A stretch of DNA of 64,000 nt from Rotaria sp. Silwood1 (taxonomy: Eukaryota; Rotifera; Eurotatoria; Philodinida; Philodinidae): NCBI GenBank assembly GCA_905250075.1, contig CAJNOP010000060.1, forward strand, positions 693,351 to 757,350, written 5' to 3'. The notes below the pieces were generated by a model that was not told where the DNA came from, did not search any database, and saw only the letters and a list, made by a program, of their open reading frames with translations. A program made the position numbers and the translations under genes. Every line of letters starts with the position of its first letter. Positions within the stretch are counted from its first letter, which is position 1. Positions 12,517 to 24,215 of the stretch are shown piece after piece.

Positions 12517-13594
12517 ATGTCAAATAATACAACATCGTATATGCCATGGTTTTTTGTCTTAAATATATTTACTAATATCATAGCCAGTTGTCAAATATTA
12601 CTTGGACTTATTTTTATATTAATTATACTATGTAATCGAGCATGGCAATCAGTATCGAATTGTCTTGCTGCCAACATAGTTTTTTCAATAACATTTTATG
12701 CAAGTACTACACTTTCAATTTCAATTCATATTTCGTAAGTTTTATCTATTGAGAATTAAAAAATTTCTTCTAAAAAACAGTTTTTTGTTTCACTGCAAAT
12801 TCAATGAAAAATTACATTGTAATAAATGCAATAGATTGAAAAGATGAATTATTACAACTCGTTAATATTTTAGTCAATGTGATAATCATCCTAATCAATG
12901 CACCAAAGATAGTTCACATTTTTTTCTTTATTACATCAATGATGTTGCGTCTACGGCTGTCATTTATTCCTTCACTATACAATCAATTCATCATCTAATT
13001 GCTGCAATATTTGCACATCATATTCGTCTTCAAATGTATCAAATACGTTTAATTCTTTGTATTATTCAATGGATTGTTGCGTTTCTTTTTCCATTCTATT
13101 TTATTTATTTAAATTCTCAACTTAAATATGATTCGATTAGTTATGTATGGGTTGTCTCAGAAAATTTAAGTCCGTCATTAACTGTATATATATTATTGAT
13201 TGGATTTATTTTACCATTTATAATTATTCTAAGTGTTTATATAAAATTAACCTTATTCATTGCACGATTGAGAAGATCTGCGGCTCTGACAGGATTATCA
13301 TCAACATTTTCAAGTAGACATGAATTAAAGATGTCTAAATATATTATTTTATTATTGTCAATAGCTTTATTAAGTTTATTACCAGAAACAATCTTACAAA
13401 GTATGAAACCACCACCAATTTATCGACATCGTATTTATTATCTGACTGAAATTATGGTGACATTCTGTTGTCTTCTTTGTCTGTGTGTTTGTACAGCAGT
13501 TGTTAGACAACGATTGAATCGATGGAAAAAGAAAATAAAAACTGCGTGGCAATATCGAATGGAACAATCAACTGCTTTTCACGGAAATCGCTAA
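12517..13594 (+). CDS. Rhodopsin-like seven-transmembrane receptor (orphan)
   Basis: Exons 12517-12734 and 12874-13594 give 312 aa. The first exon carries two hydrophobic helices (about residues 12-37 and 46-70). The second carries five more: after SQCDNHPNQC, then helices centred near residues 100, 135, 175, 215 and 255. A basic loop (RLRRSAAL) precedes helix 6, and the tail is basic (RQRLNRWKKKIK). The overall plan is that of a rhodopsin-family GPCR. The usual D/E-R-Y box at the end of helix 3 is absent; the sequence there is FAHHIRLQ. The NPxxY motif of helix 7 is also not visible, so this is a divergent member of the kind expanded as orphan receptors in rotifers. The ligand is unknown. 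An AATAAA lies at 13683-13688. Confidence 0.75.
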
Positions 13595-13682
13595 TGATGG
13601 CATAAATATATTATTTTTTTTAACATTATGTTTTATTATATCATATATTGTCAAATGTATATATTTGTAAATCATACCTTCT

Positions 13683-13688
13683 AATAAA
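13683..13688 (+). terminator. Poly(A) signal of the receptor gene
   Basis: AATAAA lies 89 nt after the receptor stop codon, in AT-rich sequence. Confidence 0.45.
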
Positions 13689-15241
13689 ACTTCTATATTG
13701 AAGATAAGAATTGATAATTATTTAACTAAAGTAGCGGTGAATCTACTAGTCACATAATTGCTACTTAATTTTAAATAAAATTAATAAAGAAGTCTTTTAG
13801 ATAGTCGTTGTAAAAGTCATGATATTGATCTAGAAATGTCAATCGTGTTTGCTAACGTGTAATTTTAATATTTAGCAAAGCTCTCAAGTGAATAATAACT
13901 TCGAATATAACTAAGGCATTAGTTATTATTGTCATAACTTATTGATTACTTCAACAATACACAGAAGTTTGAAGTACGAAGTATTTAAAATAAAACAGCA
14001 TTGAAACTTCGATTTAAACAAACACAATCTCAGCGTCCGCCTAAAAATTTTGAATATTTTCTAAGAAATATCTGATCTTGCCATTAAATATTTTATGACA
14101 AACTCTTAATATATATTGGTGAAATGGCAAATATTTTATTTTTACGACTGTTTTGTTCAATGGACATACAACTATATTTTTAAACTAAAATATATGCTTA
14201 AACAACGAAATCTATTCAAAAAACAAAGCAAAGTCAGAGAATGAAATATCCGAGACAAGATTTCATAGATTAGTAATCATGTATATTTATCGGATTATCT
14301 TGATCTATTCATTATCTACATCTTTGAGTTTTAGTGCTCATTCTTTCATTTTCATAAAAGTTCTTTGTTTATAGATTTGTAAATTTTCTAAACAAATGTA
14401 GCATACATAATCGTATGTACATGAGCATAATAGTTAGCTGTAAAGTCCATCGGGTTCAAAAGTTTCAGAACTGGTCAAACTGTACTTTGATATTCTTTAT
14501 GAAATTTTTTGGAATTGAAATTAGATGGTCACCCTGAAGATATTAGATACGTTTGTTCTAGATTTTCATATTCAATGACTAGCACACCCTACACATTTCT
14601 CAGACGACTAGAACCCATTAGGTCCAAAATTTTCAGACCTGGGCGTGATGTACTTTTGTTGACTGATTTCGCAAAAACGAAAGAATTTTATCATAAACTT
14701 GTACATAAATCAAGGTTCTAAGAAGAAGATCGATAAAGTTTCTCAGACAATTTCGTATTAAAAGTGTAAATTTCATTTCGTTTTGCTAAACTTTACAAAA
14801 TGATCATTGACATTCATTTATGTAATCATGAAAATTAAAATAAACTTGATATGAATCAGAAGACTAGCCATATTTCAATAATTAAATTTTTTTAAACTAT
14901 TTTATGATAAACATAAAATACTAATTATTGCTGTATTATTATAACTAATTTTCTTTTTCAAATACAATATTCAAACGAGTCATAGATGATATAAAATTTT
15001 AGATAAGAGGTTTAGTTAATTTTTTAATTATTTTCTGAAGTTGACGAGATGTCATGAATGCATGCAACAATTATTAAAGATAATCTCTTGAATTATTTTC
15101 ATTTCATATATTTTATGAAAAAGACATGAATATAATCTCTGAATAAAAGTAGGCTACTCAAATTTAAAAAAAAAAACGAAAAACAAAATCAATTCACCGG
15201 TTAATTATCACAAAATGTTTTTTTTTATATTTCTTTAATTT
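13689..15241. other. Intergenic region between receptor and hexosaminidase
   Basis: AT-rich. A degenerate direct repeat about 166 bp apart (14446-14486 and 14612-14652) shares the pattern CCAT-GGTYCAAAA-TTTCAGA-CTGG and ends in TGTAC. I see no supported gene; the open frame at 14509-14721 overlaps this repeat. Confidence 0.4.
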
Positions 15242-18200
15242 CTATCTTTTATTTTTCTGGTTAATTTCAAGTTTGTCAGTATCAGGAATTGGTCTAGGTA
15301 ACCATGATTTTTGTTCTTGAATGGCACGTCTAATAAATTCATATCGTTCATTAACTAAACGATAACGTTTCATAAAATAAGTTTCTAACCATTCAATAGC
15401 AACTTGTGGTGGAAATACTTCATCCATTGATTTTTTAAATGATTCAATAAAACTATTTAATAAAGACATAACTGGTGTTAGTTTGTCTAAACATTCTTCG
15501 CCACGTTTAACATGAATATAATTATATTTAACATGAAGATCAGTTACATATTTCTTAACAAATAATTCAGCTTGTTCAACTTGATTCCATAGACTAGACA
15601 ATGAAATCATTGATTCATAAACACCAGCACCTGGAAATTTACATCTAAATAAATTTAATAGATTTGAATAAATAACAACAACAAAAATAAAATCCTAATT
15701 TACTTTGGACTTTGTTTAGCTGAATGTTCTTGAATATTTAAATGAAGATTTGATGAACATTGAAGTTCTGTTTTAACATAGTCTTGTAATTGTTTATTTA
15801 AAAAAAGATCAGTTTTAGAAAAACTTTTAAATGGTTCTTTCCAAGCAGCTAATGAAAAAGCCATTGATGGAATTGAATATGGTAATAATTCACATAATGA
15901 AAGAAAATGATCATAACGTGACCATCCAGTTAAGATAATTCCATCGAAATTTTTCCATTTTGTTGGAATATATGAATTTAATTGTTGAATCCATGAGACT
16001 TGATCTAAATTAATTTCAAAATTTAAATAAAATATTAAAACTTTATTTTATTTATTGTTTTACTTTCATAATAATGTTTAACATCACTAATAGTTGCAAC
16101 TTCATCTGTGGCACCTTTAAATGCTGAAGCTCCCCATAAACTTTTAAATTGTCCAAAAACATTTGATTGTGGACCAATAACAAATCCTTCAACATGAACA
16201 TCTTCTCTATATGACCATAAAACAGGATTAATTGTATCCAATAATTTATATTTTTGTAAAGTTATACTATTTAAATTTTGTAAAACATCATGCCAAACAA
16301 AGAATGATATATTAGAATTTTTTTCTCGAATATAATTAGTAATTATATTAAGATGATATGCAAATAAATCATATTGAGTTTGAATACCAGTTAAACGTTG
16401 AAATTCTTGACATGCTGAATTTGTTAAAAAATAATAAACTTCATCATGACCAATATGAAATAAACGCATATTTGGATGTAAATTTAAATATTGATCAATC
16501 ATAGCAAATAATATTGAATAGGTTTTATTTATACATGGAGTTATTACTTGAGGATATTTAGGATTTTCACGTAATTCACTAAATTCTTTCAATTTTAATA
16601 AAAATTCCAAATGACCTATTATAGAAAAACAAAAAAGAATAGACATCTCATAGTTCCAAATTTTAATACATCGTAAAAGAATACTGTTCACTTTTCGTCA
16701 GACATAAAGTATTGATTCAGCAGCGATTTTTTAATAGATTTTCGGCATTTTTATGTCAACAGATTGTTGAAATGATGTCTCAGATTCAACAAAACAACTA
16801 CTAACATCAATCACAATTTAACAATTGATATTACATTATTCTCATATCAAAAAAAAAATCAGACGTAAGATCTTCATATCAAATCTCTAACGTTGTATGA
16901 TTCTGTAAGTATAATATCATAGATCTGATCTAAAAATCTAATGTCTGATGTTTTAACCTGAATAGTGCGATTTAGTGTAAGATTTTTGAGACTACAGTTT
17001 TTCATTAGATTATTGGATCTATGTTGACATGACATTGAATTAATTTTCGTATTACATTAAACAACTTTGTGAAGATCTTCTAATAGGATTATTACAATTG
17101 AATATTGATTTCGATTTTTATGAATTATGAAAAACTTCGTTTGATAGAACTAGTTTCTCTCAAACAGGTCGACGATTTCTAATAATACAATTTTTATTAA
17201 AGCAGATAGATTTATCTGAACTAGTGAATTTGAATTATTATACGGTTATTTTTCATGAACTATTATTAGTACTTTATTAATCTATACTTCTGATTGTCTT
17301 CATTTTCGCAATATGAAATCATCTTTAATCTTCAAAAGATTAATCATCTAGACATTTAAAAGAAAGTGTCATTTCATTGATATTAAGGAAGTTTCTATTA
17401 AGAACTTAGTCAATTTTATGATCTAGAACATTCTTAATTGTATACAAATATTTCAACAACGAATTTCAAATTCGATAAAATTTTTGAAACCTAAAAAAAA
17501 AGAACAAAGAATTGTTCTGATTATTTTGTTGTTGAATCATGAGGGAAGAATATGTCAATATGTCCTTGAAACATTCTTCTTTTTTTTTTTTTTTAACAAA
17601 TATAATCTGACAGTAAACATACATAAAATGTGTCAAGTTCTCATTGATAAGTTCATTGGCACTTATTAAAAACATGTTTTTATCGTCAAGATATCAAATA
17701 TTTGTATTAAGATCTAATTGAAAAAGTATCTGTACATTGATCAAATCACTTACCATAAGTTTGTAATAGAGGCATAACATCTAAATGATTATCTTTTGCT
17801 AATTTATTAATTCTTTCAATATCATTTTTTGTATAAGCTTGTTTATGTCTTATATTACTAACAATACCATCAAATGGAAACATATCTTCATATTCCATAC
17901 ATATTCCATTAGCACCCCATTTATGTAATAATGGAAATAGTTCTTCAAAATAAGATACTTTAGGTGCTGCACCTTTTAAATCAAAATGAACATAAATTGA
18001 TACTGGTCTATTAGCTATTTTAATTAGTTCTAATGTTGATGAATTTTTTTCTTGAAGTACATCACGTCTTTCGAGTGTTGACGTACGTATAATTGGTTCA
18101 GTATTTTCATTAAGTAATTCCTATAAAGAAAATTTATGTTACATGCAAGTTATTTTTTAATCTTACTCGACGACTAACACTATGAGTTTTTTTATAATTA

Positions 18201-18379
18201 TGTTCATGCTGAATTTCATAACTTTTTAATAATTTATCTCTGACTGGTACAAATTGATGACTATTAGTTTTATGAAGATATTTTGTAAAGCCATTTATAA
18301 GAAATATAGATGTTGAAAGAAGAATTAAAACTAGAAATATTCTTGATAAAAATGAATTACATCGACGAATAGGAAACAT
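15242..18379 (-). CDS. HEXD: Hexosaminidase D (GH20 beta-hexosaminidase), membrane-anchored
   Basis: Exons on the minus strand, in order: 18379-18167, 18120-17754, 16615-16064, 16004-15704 and 15644-15242, giving 611 aa with continuous frame. HEXD hydrolyses terminal beta-N-acetylgalactosaminides and glucosaminides. The GH20 core is clear: [45 protein letters not shown], the catalytic Asp-Glu pair in [12 protein letters not shown], then [14 protein letters not shown] and LTGWSRYDH. The first exon encodes a basic start followed by a hydrophobic segment (about residues 13-31, [19 protein letters not shown]) and a basic Ser/Lys-rich stem. That is a type II signal-anchor layout placing the catalytic domain in the Golgi or lysosomal lumen or outside the cell. 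Human HEXD lacks such a segment and is nucleocytoplasmic. Intron 2 (17753-16616) is unusually long for this locus. Confidence 0.92.
16616..17753 (-). other. Long intron 2 of HEXD
   Basis: 1.14 kb, AT-rich, spliced by GTAAGT at its 5' end and TAATAG at its 3' end (minus strand). Open frames on both strands around 17466-17675 are mirror images of low-complexity A/T tracts and are not genes. Confidence 0.7.
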
Positions 18380-21300
18380 TATAAATAATTAATTGTCTTC
18401 ATATATATATTTTTTTTATCGAACAATAAATTTCTATTACAACCCAAACAATTAATCTACAATAATAAAAAAAACTCTTTTGATCACTTCGACAATGGAA
18501 AAATGATATTTAAACAATCCAATATCTATTTGTTTAAGAAGAAAATGTGGTTCGTTCATAAGTAATTTCATCTATGGTGAATCATAATTAAACAAAAGAA
18601 CATATGAGTACGTTCTTTTACTGTTAGTAATAAAGTTTTTTAATAATTTATTTCCTTTATTGATACGTTTAAACAAACACAATGCAAAAATTGTAGAAAA
18701 AAAAACTATTTTTTTTCAAGTTGACAGAGAATAAGAATTTCTTTTCTTGTATTTATTTAATCATTCTCCGTTTAAATCTTAATCCAGTTACCTAATCAAA
18801 CTCGAAACCTGAAAAAATACATGTATTTGCAGAAAAACTTAAGTAACTCGTATGTACTTGAAAAATACTTTTACAACTCGTCGTAGTTCACATATGAGCA
18901 TGCAAATTATTTTGAATATTTACACTTGTGGCTCATAAATGTCAGACAATTTCACATTCATAGACATGCACGAAAATACAATGATTTAGATTTCTAAGCA
19001 AAATATACAAGAGCGTTTATAGCCTTATCCTTGTAAAACGTTACATGCAACATTCTTACATGGTTATGCGATATATGTAACCTGCATGTAAATGCCAAAG
19101 TGTTATTAGTGTGTACCTGCAATATGATTAGAGCTATGCTAAATTCTGCATCTCAATGTAATAAGGTTATATTCACGGAAACTATTATCAGAGTAATTCT
19201 TCGTCGGCATGAAAATCTCAATCATTTTGTAGTGTGTATGCTGCTTTATGCAAGAATTAAGATTTTTATTTTGGTCCTCGACATATATGTATTAATTTCT
19301 CATTACAATGAAATCTTTCTCATTTATTGATACTATATTTGCTCAAAAAGCTCGTTCAATTTTTCGAGCTCACCAATAATTATTAGTAGTCATGTTTACA
19401 CATACTTAGCAGTTATCTGATAAGTTTTATATGATTCAGTTTTGATTATAACTCTAATATAAGTAGATGGTCGAATGGTGAAAAGGTTCGTTTTATAAAG
19501 CAAAGTATGTAATTTTGAATTTTATCTCTGAGAAAAGTCTTGTGTTTTGATGTATGTTTACTAACACGTCCTTCGTTTTTTTTTCGTCATTCTAAAATTG
19601 ATTTGCACATACAGACGTAGATTTCTTTTTTACAAAAGCATTCATATGCTCTCGCATGCAGCAACGAAATCGCACGTATTCATACGCAAAGTTTCATGTA
19701 TTGTCAACCAAAATATAGTCTATTCTATGATGCATTTCCTTGCGTGTCATGTCATAACGATTTATGTATATACACATAACAATAATACTGCGTGTAGACG
19801 TATTTCATAAGCTTTCGTGTTCGATGGGATAATCAAATACTAGTGAATTTTAAAAAGCAAAAACAAATAAATAAACATACCAAGAGTTAAAATAGACTTT
19901 ATAATGATTCAAGACATAAAATAAAGAAAAAGATTGTAAATCCACATATTTTCTTCATTAATATATCGAAGAATTATTAAAAAAAAAAACAACTTGATGG
20001 TTATTTTCTTTTTGCAATTCTACGTATGGTTCGTTGAAAAATCGACAGTAATGTCAGCTGCTGTTTTTCTCTTCTTCACACGAAGTTCTCCTCGTGATCG
20101 AAAGCTAAACCATATTTACCTTTCTTCTCTCTTTTCATTCCACTTTTTTTTTTTTTATTGCAAGACATTGTTAATGTTAAAAAAAACCGAATATATCGTT
20201 TGATACGTCAATTCTTTTATGAGTATGACGTATTCGACTACATGCCCTATTTTTGTTGATTTTGTGGCCCCAAAACTATTCATGTTATTCAATTCAAAAA
20301 AGAAATATGAAATAATTACAAAATTATAGCTAGAAAATTTACCTCAATATATTGTCTAAATGATATGAAATTCGCATTCTATTACCAATCAAACAAAAGA
20401 ACAAAGGACCGAATTCCATTAATGCATCATATATCGATTTTCTCTTTCTCTCATCTGAGCATTACTACATTCGTTGACATGATTACTGTATAGAGTTCTC
20501 TATTGTTGGTGCTCGAGTCGATTGAAATTTAATGACTTCTCTTTTTTTTTCCGTTCGTGCTTGCGTATGAACGAAGAAAAAGAAACAAAAAAAAAAAAAG
20601 AAAAAAATATCAAAAGAATAGGTAAAGAGTTCGATGTCGTGTACCGTTTACGCTACTTTAAAAATATTAATAGTTGAGCAACAAATTAGCTTTTTTTCTT
20701 TTTTTTCTCTCTTTTTTTTCGACTACTTAGATTTCAAATGGTCGTTGAAATATTTCCTTTCTTCATCATACTTTCGAAAGTATTCTTAAATATACCTCTT
20801 AAAGTAATGGCATAAATTTTTGAAGGAAGGACAAAGAGAAAAAAAGAAAGACAAGAAAATGTTCGACTCCAATTACTATATCAGTTTCGCCCGTGAGTAC
20901 TATATTACAAAAAAAACAAAATTATATATATAATAGATATGCATTACGATTATAGCATTTTTTTTGTTAATGTCCAAAGACGCCAAAGGAAAACAAAATG
21001 ATTATTAAATCCTTGAAAGCTACATACAAAATGATTTCATTCCTATTCATTTTTTCTATGAAATCCTTAAACCTTGTATTCAATTAGGAGATTCATCCAA
21101 TAGACATTTTCAGTTTTCCTTGTGTGATCAGTAGATATGATATCTTAATAGAAAATAAACTAAACAAATAATTCAAGTGATGAAGATGCTAATTGAAATT
21201 TTTACAATCAGTTCCTAATAAAAATCTATTACTTTTTCAAGGTCTAAGTCAAATATAACGAAATGAGTTTCTATTTATTTGACATAAAAATTTAAAAAAG

Positions 21301-22621
21301 GAAAAAAAAAACATTTCATTCAATATATTTCAAACAATAGAACGTTTCAATCAAGAAGTATTATATGAAGAACTATACATAGTTTTAAAAAAAAAATCAG
21401 TTTTATGTTTGAATATTTGTTCCGTCGTAGTTAAGAAAAAGAACTGACTGTCTATTTCAATTACTATACAAAAATGAAATGCAACAGATTTTTTAATAAT
21501 TCAATGAAGAAAATTAATAAAGCACAATATATTGTTTCAATACAATAATTTTGTAACAAAAATTCATTAGAGAATTTTTCTAATCAGTAACTCTTCATGC
21601 TACTTATGATAATCGGTGACATTCAAGTATTCTGATCAAGTATCATTGAAATAATGCCAACTGTACTTGATTAGTTTCTTTAGAAATAATTGAATTTTTC
21701 GTCTTTTGTTTCAGAAGAAGATTGATTAGTTTATGTCCTCTAGTCAACAATTATCATTTAGATTTTTTTCAAATAATGGATTTTTCAGTGTTTTCTTTTT
21801 AATCGATTGACATTATGCAAAATAATTAACAGCATCATGTCTATTTTAATAATTATGAAAGCATGTACATCAAACTATCCTTCTATCAATCAGAATTGAA
21901 ATAATTAACAAGGATTCTATAGTATGAATCTGCATTGTTATCATAATACTAATCGAACAACAAATGATAACAATAATAATTCTTGGTTCTTCTGAATACA
22001 ATATTCAAAATATGGTAATTATTATTTACAATAATATAAAATACGGATATAGCTACAGATCTACAGAACTTATGGCTGACAATCATGAGCCATATAAATA
22101 ACCGAGAACAAGCTACATGCCATTTGATGGGTTATTGTTGAGCAAAGAGTATGAAGACAGCCAATCAATAGAATCATGGCAATAAGTTTTGAATAACAAA
22201 CTTTCTAATGTACTTTAAAGGTTTTAGATTTCAGTGATAATTTCTCAACCTTTCTAAATTCTAGCCAACAAGTCTGCAACCAAAAAACAACGTTTTAATT
22301 TGAAGTTGTGAAACTTAACAATACTTCCAAAATCTAGAACTGTAATGAGTTCAGTATGACACTGTATTTTCTTTAGAGAACAGAAATTTTCTTTTAAAAT
22401 TAAAAGACCATTTAGACGTATTATATTTTAATCGATACGAACGTCCTGAGAAATTAAATTTGTCAGATTGTTTTCATACAAACAATTATTCTTCATTGTC
22501 TTTGACAAAGCGTATATTGAATATTTATATGTATGGTTTATATAAAAAGAAATCTCAAAATTGCAATCTTCATATTCTAATCATTATTTTTATCAATAAT
22601 CAAAATTATCTTCTTATCATA
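18380..22621. other. Gene-poor intergenic region
   Basis: 4.2 kb of AT-rich DNA. I found only long A/T homopolymers and a small hairpin with arms ATACGTCA/TGACGTAT at 20203-20233. No exon chain with family resemblance is visible on either strand. Confidence 0.45.
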
Positions 22622-22629
22622 TTAAAAAT

Positions 22630-23892
22630 CAGGGCTCCACTTGGGATGAAACAATTTCATACCATGGAACACACATCTTTTATAACAATCTTTTTTTGTG
22701 TTAGGAATAACAGAATTATTTCGAAATAGATGTCTTTCACACCGAAATATGAATTTGGTTATGATAAAATTAAGAATTACAAAATGAAATAATGTAAAAT
22801 TTGGTAGTAATCTGAGGATTAAAAGCTGGAAAACTAAATGTGCCTTCATATTTTGACTCATTAAGGGTTTAGAAAACAGTTTGAAACTTCAATTGACAGC
22901 AGAATTTTGTGCTGTCTCCGAATCTAGTTTCAGAACTTTTGTAAAAATCATAGGTTGAGAGTTATGAGTTAATCATTGCAAGGTCTTAAAATAACGATTT
23001 GAAGAGAGCAGTTGCACAAACAGATCTAAAGATAGAGAATACGATCGTATCCCGTTTGAAATGAGCTCTACGGTGCATTTCAGCAATTATTTGGAGCTTC
23101 AATATTTCTGTTGTAAAGACGTCCATTTCATTTCGTTCCACTTCCTTTTGTTTGACTGCGCCAAGTTTTGAATATTTTTTGGATCAATATTTAAATGTTA
23201 AATGGACTTCTTAGCAATGATGTTCCGTAAAACATAAATTTTATTAGCAATTTTTTGCACAGCATGAAGGGAGACACTGTGCTCTACAAAATACGCTAAA
23301 CACTAAGGGTCTTGAAGCAATTTTTCAGAAATGACCGAGTTTGCTGTCTAACTTTGAAAATCACGGAATTGCAAAAATGTCACTATGATTCTTGTCATCA
23401 AAATTTTTATTATTGATAAACGTCCTATGGATAGCTAATAATCAGATATTATTCTATAGAGAAATATTTTCTCTTCTATTTAATGTTTGCGAAATAAATT
23501 TTCATTATAACTTAGACAGTTTTTTTGTACACTAAAATTATTCCAATCTTTATTTTCAGGTCTGTTAAATACTAACTCATAACTGCTGACATATGAATCA
23601 CACAATTATTCTGAACTTAGATTTGGAAAAAGCACATGATCCTGATGCTAACTGAAGATTTTAAAATGTCTACTAGTTCTTTTAAGAGGTCACAAAATGA
23701 AGGAACACTTTATCTCAAAACTTTTGATTCATCCATTATTAATAAAAGTAATAGATATGTTCAGACGTTTGTTTTACATCGATGACGAGTGGTAAGTTCC
23801 ATGGGATGAATGACACGAAAAACTTTTCTACCTATCCCATACTACATGGAACAATTTTTTTTTCGTCCCATTTCATCCCATGTGAAGCTCTG
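22630..23892. mobile_element. hAT-like non-autonomous DNA transposon
   Basis: Terminal inverted repeats of 22 bp at 22630-22651 and 23871-23892 match at 19 positions and begin CAGRGCTYCACWTGGGATGA. The flanking 8-mers TTAAAAAT (22622-22629) and TTACAAAT (23893-23900) match at 7 of 8 positions. An 8-bp target duplication plus a CAG-starting TIR is the hAT superfamily signature. A subterminal TTCCATG/CATGGAA motif recurs at both ends. The 1.26-kb interior has no transposase-like frame, so it would depend on a transposase elsewhere. Confidence 0.68.
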
Positions 23893-23900
23893 TTACAAAT

Positions 23901-24215
23901 AATGTCGACGCTAAAACATGAAATTCATTTGAAGTTTATGGAGAAAAATTTTATTAGAAACTTCCTAAATATTTTTTATATTAATTTAAAGAAAACATAA
24001 TTTCATGCTTTGTAAACTTTTTCCATAATTTTTCCAACTCGTTGGTAACGACAACTATATATAGTAGAACAAGAAGCTAACGCACTAGAATCTATTCGAA
24101 TGAAGAAGAACAAGAAAAAACACGCTATGTTGAGAATAATGGTGGCGGCCGCGTCCGACTGATGGTGGTGCTTTATTTTCTTTTTCCTTTTCACATAATT
24201 TCCTTGCTTCCTAGC
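23901..24215. promoter_or_regulatory. Upstream region of the PHM gene with a TATA-like palindrome
   Basis: The string ACTATATATAGT, near 24054-24065, lies about 150 bp upstream of the PHM start codon. It is the best TATA-like candidate in this spacer. Functional assignment is inference. Confidence 0.3.

Noticed and set aside
17466..17675. Overlapping open frames on both strands
   Set aside because: They are mirror readings of A/T homopolymers inside a HEXD intron.
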